Program-made: the position numbers and the translations under genes
The notes under the pieces: generated by a model
What the model saw: only the letters and a program-made list of their open reading frames with translations
Database searches by the model: none
What the model was told of the DNA's origin: nothing
In this document: positions 16,981-23,844 of the stretch, one piece after another
Numbering within the stretch: the first letter of the stretch is position 1
Layout of the letters: every line of letters starts with the position of its first letter
From: Bacteroidota bacterium
GTDB lineage: Bacteria > Bacteroidota > Ignavibacteria > Kryptoniales > JAKASW01
Assembly (NCBI GenBank): GCA_021794075.1
Contig: JAJYRM010000038.1
Span: 1-35,516, forward strand
Direction of reading: 5' to 3'
DNA length: 35,516 bases

Positions 16981-17640
16981 TCAGATCGCCTTCTTGCTTA
17001 AGTACCAATCGACGACTTCGAGACTCTTGTCCTTCACGCGCTGTTCCGCCGTCGCCGTCGTGTTCGGTGCGGGAACCACGACCTTGTCGCCCGGTTTCCA
17101 GTTCGCCGGTGTCGCGACCTGATTCTTGTCGGTTGTTTGGAGAGCGTCTATCACTCTCAGGATTTCCTGCATGTTTCTGCCGGTCGTGAGAGGATAGTAA
17201 ATCATCGCCCGCAGTTTGCCGTTCGGATCGATGATGAAGACGCAGCGTGTCGTCTCAGTCTTGCTTTCGCCGGGCATGATCATGCCGTACTTCATCGCGA
17301 CTTCTTTGTTCAGGTCGGCAATAATCGGGAACGGGATCTTCACGCCGAGTTTCTCCTCGATGTTGCGGACCCACGCGATGTGTGACGAGACGGAGTCGAC
17401 GCTTAGGCCGAGGAGTTGGGTGTTCTTCTTCTGTAGTTCGGGATAAATCTGCGCAAAAGCGACGAACTCCGTTGTGCAAACTGGTGTGAAGTCTGCCGGA
17501 TGAGAAAAGAGGACGAGCCAGCTCCCTTTGAAGTCGGAAAGCCTGAGCACGCCTTGTGTCGTCACAGCCTCGAAGTCAGGCGCCATTTCGCCGAGCCGCG
17601 GAAGGCTATGATTCGTCTGATTTCCACTTGATTCAGTCAT
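16981..17640 (-). CDS. Peroxiredoxin (Prx6/1-Cys type)
   Basis: The 219-residue enzyme reduces peroxides through Cys55 in the active-site motif FTPVCTTEF (Thr52, Cys55), supported by Arg132. The C-terminal extension (KPGDKVVVPAPNTT... VVDWYLSKK) is that of the Prx6/AhpC-TSA 1-Cys subfamily. A second cysteine, Cys133, directly follows the conserved arginine. The CxxxxxC of archaeal relatives near the C-terminus is absent, so the resolving thiol must come from another molecule or Cys133. AAAGGAG lies nine bases before the ATG. It is the first gene of an operon with the winged-helix protein. A perfect 16-bp palindrome lies 74 bases upstream. Confidence 0.93.
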   Translation of the reverse strand: MTESSGNQTNHSLPRLGEMAPDFEAVTTQGVLRLSDFKGSWLVLFSHPADFTPVCTTEFVAFAQIYPELQKKNTQLLGLSVDSVSSHIAWVRNIEEKLGVKIPFPIIADLNKEVAMKYGMIMPGESKTETTRCVFIIDPNGKLRAMIYYPLTTGRNMQEILRVIDALQTTDKNQVATPANWKPGDKVVVPAPNTTATAEQRVKDKSLEVVDWYLSKKAI

Positions 17641-17713
17641 ATTCCATGTCTCCTTTCTATGGGACTAGTAGCGAGCAGAATCCTCGATGTGGGTAGCATA
17701 CTGTTGTTGTCAT

Positions 17714-17729
17714 ATGAAATCGATTTCAT
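17714..17729. promoter_or_regulatory. 16-bp perfect palindrome upstream of peroxiredoxin
   Basis: ATGAAATCGATTTCAT reads the same on both strands. It lies 74 bases upstream of the peroxiredoxin start, in the usual place for an operator. It matches neither the Fur nor the PerR consensus that I know. The winged-helix protein of the same operon is a candidate binder; that is inference. Confidence 0.45.
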
Positions 17730-18042
17730 CTCTGCATCTATCGGAACATTTCCCGCTTGTCCGGTCGATGAGATTATAATGGGCCGCTTCGGCCGGATGT
17801 CTATGGATGTTGTGTGGTACGGTGCAGTATTAATTAGGATGTGCTATTGATGATAAGAAGAAGCGCTCGATTGAAGGTATCTTCCGCATACAAGAATGTC
17901 AATGCTCAATCCGCGGTTGATGTTTCGTTTTATGGTGCACATCATTGGTTCCATTGAGTCCTCACCGCCCGACGAATTTGGATTAACGTCGCGAGTTCGA
18001 CTTTGAGGTATTACTGACCTTTGTTAAAATGAATTCGTAGCC

Positions 18043-18072
18043 GGCGACAACGTCGCCTTCGCTATTTACAAT
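18043..18072 (+). promoter_or_regulatory. Putative promoter with palindrome overlapping -35 (cupin/MFS operon)
   Basis: GGCGACAACGTCGCC (18043-18057) is a perfect inverted repeat with a 3-base centre. It covers GCGACA (18044-18049), which with TACAAT (18067-18072) 17 bases on makes a reasonable sigma-70-like pair (four of six and five of six matches). The cupin ATG is 36 bases downstream. Confidence 0.4.
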
Positions 18073-18107
18073 GATACTTCATTCCTTAGCACGGAGGATC
18101 TACTGCG

Positions 18108-18464
18108 ATGGATAAGATAAATCTCGTCGAAAAACTCGGGCTGATCTCTGAATACTGGCACCCGAAGATTGTTGGTGAGATCAACGACTCGTTTGTCAAG
18201 CTCGTGAAGCTGAAAGGCGAGTTCATCTGGCATTCGCATGAAAACGAGGACGAAATGTTTCTCGTTCTAAGGGGAAAACTTCGGATTAAGCTTCGAAGTG
18301 GTGACATACTTTTGACAGAGGGCGAATTCTTCATAGTCCCGAAGGGAGTCGAGCACATGCCGGTTGCAGACGAGGAGGTGCACGCCTTGCTCCTAGAACC
18401 GAAGACGACACTAAACACCGGGAACGTCGTCAATGAGAATACAGTGGAAGCTGAATGGATCTGA
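18108..18464 (+). CDS. Small single-domain cupin
   Basis: The 118-residue cytosolic protein is one double-stranded beta-helix barrel. The first cupin motif FIWHSHENEDEMFLVLRG gives His42, His44 and Glu48 or Glu49 as metal ligands; the second, FIVPKGVEHMP, gives His83. It therefore should bind a divalent metal. Similar small cupins act as isomerases, dioxygenases or sugar-binding sensors; the substrate cannot be read. GGAGG lies 12 bases before the ATG. It is followed after three bases by an MFS transporter gene, so it probably acts on, or senses, what that transporter moves. Confidence 0.88.
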   Translation: MDKINLVEKLGLISEYWHPKIVGEINDSFVKLVKLKGEFIWHSHENEDEMFLVLRGKLRIKLRSGDILLTEGEFFIVPKGVEHMPVADEEVHALLLEPKTTLNTGNVVNENTVEAEWI

Positions 18465-18467
18465 ATT

Positions 18468-19607
18468 ATGTTTAACGTCATCATACTTGGCCTTACATCC
18501 TTCTTCACCGACATCGCCAGCGAAATGGTGTACCCGCTCATCCCCTTCTTTCTTACGTCGGTACTCGGCGCGAGCCCTGCAGTCCTAGGTCTCATCGAAG
18601 GCGTCGCCGAAAGTGTAGCAAGCATCCTGAAAGTTTTCTCGGGATATATCTCAGACAAATTTAAGAAGAGGAAAATTCTGGCGATCAGCGGTTATTCGTC
18701 CTCAGCCGTAGGCAAATTTCTCCTATATGTTGCCAACAGCTGGGGCTTCGTTTTCGCGGGGCGCATCGTGGACAGGCTCGGTAAAGGCATCCGGACCGCC
18801 CCGCGTGACGCACTCATAGCGGACAGCATCGATCCGGCGAAGAAGGGAACCGCATTCGGTCTGCATCGCACCATGGATACGGCAGGCGCCGCGATAGGCG
18901 TTGTGCTTGCGTATTTATTCCTCACTCATTATTCCGGGGCGTATTCGAAGGTTTTCCTTTGGTCGCTTGTCCCGGCCGCTATCGGCGTGCTACTTCTGTT
19001 CTTCGCACGTGAGAATAAGGTGGAAACCACCGATAGAAAACCGCCTTCTTTCAAATGGAAAGTCCTGCCGCGCAAGCTCCAGCTGTTTCTCATAGTGGCG
19101 TTCATCTTTACGCTTGGGAATTCGTCGAACACCTTCCTCCTCCTTCGCTCGAAGGATATCGGTTTCACACCGGCCACTGCAATTCTTCTTTACCTTCTCT
19201 ACAACGTCGTGTACGGCGCGGTATCTTATCCGGCGGGACGATTGTCGGACAGAATCGGGCGGAAGAGACTTCTCGTATTAGGGCACGTTTTTTACGGGCT
19301 CGTTTATCTCGGTTTCGCCTTTGTCTCGGGACCTCAGCACACCTGGTTCCTGTGGGGACTCTTCGGAATCTACGGACTCTATAGCGGTTTTACGGAGGGT
19401 ATCGAGAAGGCGCTTGTTGCCGATCTCGCACCTGCCGAGATTCGCGCCACGGCGATCGGACTTCATGCCATGATCCTCGGAATCGGCCTCTTCCCTGCTT
19501 CTTTCATCGCGGGAGAACTCTGGCAACATTTAGGACCGTCATTTGCGTTCTACTTCGGCGGCGGAATGGGAATCATCGCTGCCATCGGACTCTTGCTCGT
19601 CCTCTGA
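18468..19607 (+). CDS. MFS transporter
   Basis: The 379-residue inner-membrane protein has about 11-12 hydrophobic segments and the MFS loop signatures: GYISDKFKKRKILAISGY between segments 2 and 3 (motif A), its repeat GRLSDRIGRKRLLVLGH in the second half, and GRIVDRLGKGIRTAPRDAL in the fourth segment and following loop. The start GLTSFFTDIASEMVYPLIPF is typical of a subgroup of uncharacterised bacterial MFS permeases often annotated as multidrug transporters. The substrate is unknown. It starts three bases after the cupin stop, hence cotranscribed. It ends slightly short in the last segment, but the stop is clean. Confidence 0.9.
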   Translation: MFNVIILGLTSFFTDIASEMVYPLIPFFLTSVLGASPAVLGLIEGVAESVASILKVFSGYISDKFKKRKILAISGYSSSAVGKFLLYVANSWGFVFAGRIVDRLGKGIRTAPRDALIADSIDPAKKGTAFGLHRTMDTAGAAIGVVLAYLFLTHYSGAYSKVFLWSLVPAAIGVLLLFFARENKVETTDRKPPSFKWKVLPRKLQLFLIVAFIFTLGNSSNTFLLLRSKDIGFTPATAILLYLLYNVVYGAVSYPAGRLSDRIGRKRLLVLGHVFYGLVYLGFAFVSGPQHTWFLWGLFGIYGLYSGFTEGIEKALVADLAPAEIRATAIGLHAMILGIGLFPASFIAGELWQHLGPSFAFYFGGGMGIIAAIGLLLVL

Positions 19608-19735
19608 TTTCTGCGGCCGGCCCGGGTGCAGTCTGGATCGACCGTGCCAACATCATGGTTGTCGATTCAGGAATGTGTATCAATGTTTGAAATGCACGAC
19701 CTCTCATGCTAAGTTATCGTGGACCAGGAGGTAGA

Positions 19736-20692
19736 ATGAGTTTGAACGCAGTCCTTGGAGCTGGCGGAGTTGTCGCGGATGAGCTGGCGAAGCGTCTCAT
19801 CGCCGAGGGCGAAAGCGTAAGGCTGGTATCAAGGAGCGGAAGCTCTATGGAAGGCGCCACCGCCGTGAAAGCAGATGTGTCTCTGCCGGCCCAAACGATA
19901 GCTGCCGTCGAAGGTTCATCGGTTGTCTTCCTGTGCGTCGGTTTGAAATACGACAGGAGAGTATGGTCGGAGCTGTGGCCTCGGATCATGTCGAACACGA
20001 TAGAGGCTTGTAAGCGAAGCGGCTCGAAGCTGGTTTTCTTTGACAACGTTTACGCGTACGGCAAAGTCGAGGGTCCGATGACCGAGTCGACGACATACAA
20101 TCCATCCAGCAAGAAGGGCGAGATTCGAGCGGCGATCGCCACAAAGCTGATGGACGAGGTGAAAAGAGGAAGCCTCCGCGCTCTGATTGCCCGAGCGGCA
20201 GACTTCTACGGACCTTTCGCTGAAAAGGTGGCCGTTCCAAACTCTCTGGTATTCAACCGTCTGGTCGAAGGTAAGAAGCCCAACGTGCTCGCGCGAGCTG
20301 ACAGGAAACACTCATACACTTTTACGCTCGACATGGCCGAAGCGCTTTACAGGTTGTCGACATCCGACGATGCGTACGGACAGGTCTGGCACTTGCCCAC
20401 AGCACCGGACCCGCCGACGGGACGGGAGTTTGCCGCTCTCGCAGCTGACGCTTTCGGTTCGGAACGGACCTACTCGGTCCTGTCGAGATGGATGCTGAGA
20501 CCTGCGGGCATGTTTGACAGAACTATACACGAAATTTCGGAAATGTTGTACCAGAATGAGTACGATTATATTTTCGATTCGTCAAAAATTCGGGGCGCCT
20601 TTGGCCTGAATGCCACTTCTTACATCGATGGCATTCGACAGACCGCTGCTTTCTACAAACAATCGGGAAGAAATCAAAAGGGAGTGAAATGA
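19736..20692 (+). CDS. NAD(P)-dependent epimerase/dehydratase-like (extended/atypical SDR)
   Basis: The 318-residue protein begins with a Rossmann strand and dinucleotide-binding loop (VLGAGGVVADELAKRL), then SVRLVSRSG for the ribose/phosphate side, and VVFLCVGLKYD. The mid region FFDNVYAYGKVEGPMTE and the later RAADFYGP are typical of NAD-dependent epimerases of the NmrA/extended SDR group. The Gly loop differs from the usual GxxGxxG, so it may bind nucleotide atypically or act as a sensor. The strong AGGAGG at 19726-19731 sets the start at 19736; an upstream ATG at 19706 has none. Its stop overlaps the next start by four bases. Confidence 0.85.
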   Translation: MSLNAVLGAGGVVADELAKRLIAEGESVRLVSRSGSSMEGATAVKADVSLPAQTIAAVEGSSVVFLCVGLKYDRRVWSELWPRIMSNTIEACKRSGSKLVFFDNVYAYGKVEGPMTESTTYNPSSKKGEIRAAIATKLMDEVKRGSLRALIARAADFYGPFAEKVAVPNSLVFNRLVEGKKPNVLARADRKHSYTFTLDMAEALYRLSTSDDAYGQVWHLPTAPDPPTGREFAALAADAFGSERTYSVLSRWMLRPAGMFDRTIHEISEMLYQNEYDYIFDSSKIRGAFGLNATSYIDGIRQTAAFYKQSGRNQKGVK

Positions 20693-21267
20693 AAAAAGAT
20701 AAGATAATTGAATTCCTGCTGGACGCGCTCCTCGCTGCTGTCGGCGCCATCCTGATCGGCCTGATCTTTTTCGGTCGGGGGATCTTCAATTCCAATCGCG
20801 TCGGTTATCAGTTTCTATCGTTCGGTATCATCGGGGGATTCCTCTTCTCGAGCTTCCGCTTCTTGAAATTGTGGATGGCGGCGATCATCTTCGTTGTCCT
20901 TCTCGTTCTGAACGAGGTCGCGTTGCATCTGGGAAATTGGGATTTCATTTGGCAGGATGTCTTATACTTCGTCGCGATGGCATCCTCGGTTTTCTTCTTC
21001 GCCAGGTATTACATGCCGAAACTTGCCGGTACGATACTGAGCAGGTTGTTCGCTATAAGTTCTCTGTTCGCTATAGGATTCACGCTCGTGACAATCATCT
21101 TCTATTTCATTTTCGCCGCGAACCCGAACATACCTCGCTTCAATCTTGCCCAGATGATTTACTATGACCTTGCTCAGGGATTTCTAGTGGGCTTCGGGCT
21201 CGGAGCTGGGGTCGAAGGGGCGGAATATGTGGTTAAGAGGACGATGAAAAGCGGGGCGCAAAGTTAA
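20689..21267 (+). CDS. Integral membrane protein of unknown function
   Basis: The 192-residue product has five to six hydrophobic segments (about residues 9-29, 42-58, 60-78, 84-103, 115-145 and 165-180). I recognise no family motif. The start overlaps the stop of the epimerase gene (ATGA), so the two are translationally coupled and probably form a functional pair: a soluble NAD(P) enzyme and a membrane partner. The 3' end is followed by 240 bases without a gene. Confidence 0.75.
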   Translation: MKKDKIIEFLLDALLAAVGAILIGLIFFGRGIFNSNRVGYQFLSFGIIGGFLFSSFRFLKLWMAAIIFVVLLVLNEVALHLGNWDFIWQDVLYFVAMASSVFFFARYYMPKLAGTILSRLFAISSLFAIGFTLVTIIFYFIFAANPNIPRFNLAQMIYYDLAQGFLVGFGLGAGVEGAEYVVKRTMKSGAQS

Positions 21268-21508
21268 TCTTCCCTCTTCTGAGTCCATAAAATGGTGAAA
21301 ATCGAAGCGATTTTGCTTGTTTGTGGTTGGTGGGAATGTCTCCGCGTTTTCGTGTTGCCACTGGAAGCGGGCAAACCGGCAGTCTATGTCAACGGTTGTT
21401 TCTCTTTCCTCTCATTTTGGCGGGGCTGAATGAAACAAGATTTTCGCCAAACCGTTGTCTCCTTTGAGAATTGTACCCGCAGACATTTAGAGTAGAGGCG
21501 TTTGGACA

Positions 21509-22630
21509 ATGATTGAAGACAAATCGACAAGAAGTGGGCCACGAAAGAAGGACCACGTTCTCAGGGAGACGATAGTCAACGATTTCAAGAAGGGGGAAAT
21601 CGGAGAGTCGCTGAGAAGGGACTTCAAGGAGCTTTATAGATTTTATATCGATGCCGAAACGCAACATCGGCTCGAATCGTATCCACGCCTGAAGAGGTTT
21701 CTCTTAGCTTCGTGGTACCTTTTGAAGAGTCTCATTTTGCATTTGAATCCGGCGCGGAGATTCTTGCTTCTTCTCAGCATCATTTTCTTTTTCTGGGGGA
21801 ATGCAAACTGGTCGGGGCACAACTACAACATTACGATAGATACAAGCCCAATCAGCTATCTCCTGGTTCTTCTCGTTCTTATGCTTGAGTTGAAAGACAA
21901 GCTTCTTGCGCATGACGAGTTGCGGATCGGACGAACGGTGCAGAAGGCCCTTCTCCCCGATGACAACCCGACTCTCGCCGGATGGTCGGTTTGGCTTTTC
22001 ACCCGGCCGGCAAACGACGTTGGCGGTGACCTGGTAGACTACATCAATCTCGATGAGAACCGGCTGGGACTTGCCCTCGGAGACGTAGCGGGCAAAGGGC
22101 TCGGGGCCGCCCTGCTTATGTCGAAACTCCAGTCAACTTTACGGGCAATCGCGCCTGAATACAATTCCCTTTCCGAACTTGGCGAGCGTATCAACCTGAT
22201 ATTCTGCCGCGACAGCCTTCCTAGCAAGTTTGCCACGCTCGTGTATGTCGAGCTGATCCAGAACTCGGGAGCGATACGACTACTTAACGCGGGCCATCTT
22301 CCGCCGCTTGTGCTTCACGGAGCGAACGTAGAAGAACTTCCTCACGGCGCCCCGGCGCTTGGGTTGATAAAGACGTCGAAGTTCGGCGAGTCCACCGTCG
22401 AACTCGATCCGGGCGACATTTTCGTCGCGTATTCTGACGGGGTGACGGAGGCGCGGAACGAGCGCGACGAGTTCTTCGGCGATCAGCGCCTCAAGGCTAT
22501 CCTCGGAAAATCGGCGGGGATTTCTCCGGACCGGCTTGGCGAGAGGATACTTTCAACGGTGGATGCGTTCGTCGGCGAGGCGCCGCGCAGCGACGACCTG
22601 TCGCTTGTCATAATTAAGAGATGGAGCTGA
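21509..22630 (+). CDS. Membrane-anchored PP2C/SpoIIE-type phosphatase
   Basis: The 373-residue protein has a charged N-terminal part (1-80), two hydrophobic segments (about 84-97 and 115-127) and a C-terminal SpoIIE-like phosphatase (about 140-370). Metal-site motifs are visible: VGGDLVDY (171-178), GDVAGKG (191-197), YSDGVTEARNE (about 309-319) and RSDDLSLV near the end. A segment AHDELRIGRTVQKALLP links membrane to catalytic domain, as in RsbU-like enzymes. By family knowledge it dephosphorylates a STAS-type antagonist in a partner switch. Unlike the four-PAS enzyme at 6343 it has no sensory domain, only a short periplasmic loop (about 98-114). Confidence 0.9.
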   Translation: MIEDKSTRSGPRKKDHVLRETIVNDFKKGEIGESLRRDFKELYRFYIDAETQHRLESYPRLKRFLLASWYLLKSLILHLNPARRFLLLLSIIFFFWGNANWSGHNYNITIDTSPISYLLVLLVLMLELKDKLLAHDELRIGRTVQKALLPDDNPTLAGWSVWLFTRPANDVGGDLVDYINLDENRLGLALGDVAGKGLGAALLMSKLQSTLRAIAPEYNSLSELGERINLIFCRDSLPSKFATLVYVELIQNSGAIRLLNAGHLPPLVLHGANVEELPHGAPALGLIKTSKFGESTVELDPGDIFVAYSDGVTEARNERDEFFGDQRLKAILGKSAGISPDRLGERILSTVDAFVGEAPRSDDLSLVIIKRWS

Positions 22631-22735
22631 GGGAGCAGAACTCGAAATACTAAACCCTAAACGATTCACAAACCTTGAAATTCAAAAATCTAAAAATCGC
22701 TTCAGGTTTGATGATTGTTATAGAGTTCAGGGTAT

Positions 22736-23512
22736 TCACCGAAGTTGCTTCGGCTTGAAAATTCCATACAGATCGTGCTCGAAATGATATACCTTCGCCA
22801 CTTCGACTTCGAACCGCCTGAGCCAGCTGAACCTATGTATCGATAATCCCACAGCCATTCCTATCAGCGGCCCTACAATATAGATCCACCATCCCGTCCA
22901 TATTCCAGCAACGACAGAAGGGCCGAAGCTTCGCGCCGGGTTGGTGCTCGTACCTGATAAGGGCGCTTCCAGGTAGACCATTACCGCGTAAAGAAAAGGA
23001 AAGAGCAGCGGAGTGTATTTCCTCAATCTTTTGTGACCAAGGAAGATGAAAAGGCCTACGATTAGTCCTATTGTCGTGACTATTTCGCCGAGCATCGCTT
23101 CCCAGAAGGTATAACCTATCCCCGGTGTCGTGCTTCCGAACCCGACGCTCTTCCCTGCCGATCCCCAGAGCAAGAGAGGGACGCATCCTGCGACCGCACC
23201 TGCGAACTGTGCCACGATGTATCCGACTGTCTCCCGCGCGGAGAGTTTCTCTTTTATATGGAAGGCGAGCGTAACCACGGGGTTGATGTGCGCCCCGCTT
23301 ACCTTGCCAACACGTGAGTACGCGATGGCGGCGCCGGTGGATCCGAAAAGGAAACCTGTTATCAGCCTCCGTAGCCCGGCATCCGGGATGGCGTTCACGA
23401 CGAAGCTTCCCTTCCCGAAATCGAGTATTACAAAAGAGAGTCCGAAGAACAAGAGAAGGGCCGTGCCTATCAGCTCAGACAGGTAAAGGCCCCATGGAAT
23501 TTTGTTTTTCAT
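22736..23512 (-). CDS. Aquaporin / MIP family channel
   Basis: The 258-residue inner-membrane channel has six hydrophobic segments and the two half-helix motifs: SGAHINPVVTLAFH in the first half, with Asn-Pro-Val in place of Asn-Pro-Ala, and TSTNPARSFGP in the second. Water or small-solute conduction is expected. NPV in the first loop occurs in some MIP members, so it need not mean loss of function. The C-terminus is extended by a charged tail (LRRFEVEVAKVYHFEHDLYG). The ATG at 23512 begins just before the first membrane segment (MKNKIPWGLYLSELIG); the frame is open up to 23605 but the extra residues are polar. Confidence 0.9.
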   Translation of the reverse strand: MKNKIPWGLYLSELIGTALLLFFGLSFVILDFGKGSFVVNAIPDAGLRRLITGFLFGSTGAAIAYSRVGKVSGAHINPVVTLAFHIKEKLSARETVGYIVAQFAGAVAGCVPLLLWGSAGKSVGFGSTTPGIGYTFWEAMLGEIVTTIGLIVGLFIFLGHKRLRKYTPLLFPFLYAVMVYLEAPLSGTSTNPARSFGPSVVAGIWTGWWIYIVGPLIGMAVGLSIHRFSWLRRFEVEVAKVYHFEHDLYGIFKPKQLR

Positions 23513-23716
23513 AATTGGCAATTTAACAAGAGTGTCCGGTCGTATCCATACTTCGTTAGAATGTCTTTTATCTTTCCCGCTAGAAGGCATTGATATAGTT
23601 GACAAAACAGAAATCCCGGTACGAACTGCTCAAACACTTCCTTCTGATAGGCATCGGATGAATGTGCTCTACTCGTTTTCGCACCTTCATTGTCTAATTT
23701 GTCTATGACTCAATCG

Positions 23717-23758
23717 GTGGTCAACCACATTGGAATTCCCTTTCTATTGAGTTATAAT
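23717..23758 (+). promoter_or_regulatory. Promoter and candidate operator of the GH3 gene
   Basis: TTGGAA (23730-23735) and a perfect TATAAT (23753-23758) are 17 bases apart. Directly upstream of the -35 lies GTGGTCAACCAC (23717-23728), an inverted repeat of 5-bp arms. ACTCAAT (23708-23714) and ATTGAGT (23746-23752) form a second pair reaching into the spacer. The GH3 start is 86 bases after the -10. The remainder of the 23513-23844 gap holds no gene that I can see. Confidence 0.55.
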
Positions 23759-23844
23759 TTCATCGATGTTTTTTCGGCGTCAGCTTTCAAATGTCCTAAG
23801 CTACGGAGCTTAAATAGGAACTCAACCACCATAGGAAATCTAAA

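Larger units (their letters stand above)
17641..18107. other. Divergent intergenic region with two palindromes
   Basis: No credible gene is seen over these 467 bases between the minus-strand peroxiredoxin and plus-strand cupin genes. The region holds two perfect palindromic sites listed separately (17714-17729 and 18043-18057) and probable promoters for both directions. Confidence 0.5.

Noticed and set aside
17659-17850. 63-codon frame between the peroxiredoxin and cupin genes
   Set aside because: It covers the palindromic regulatory region, has no convincing ribosome binding site and resembles no family.
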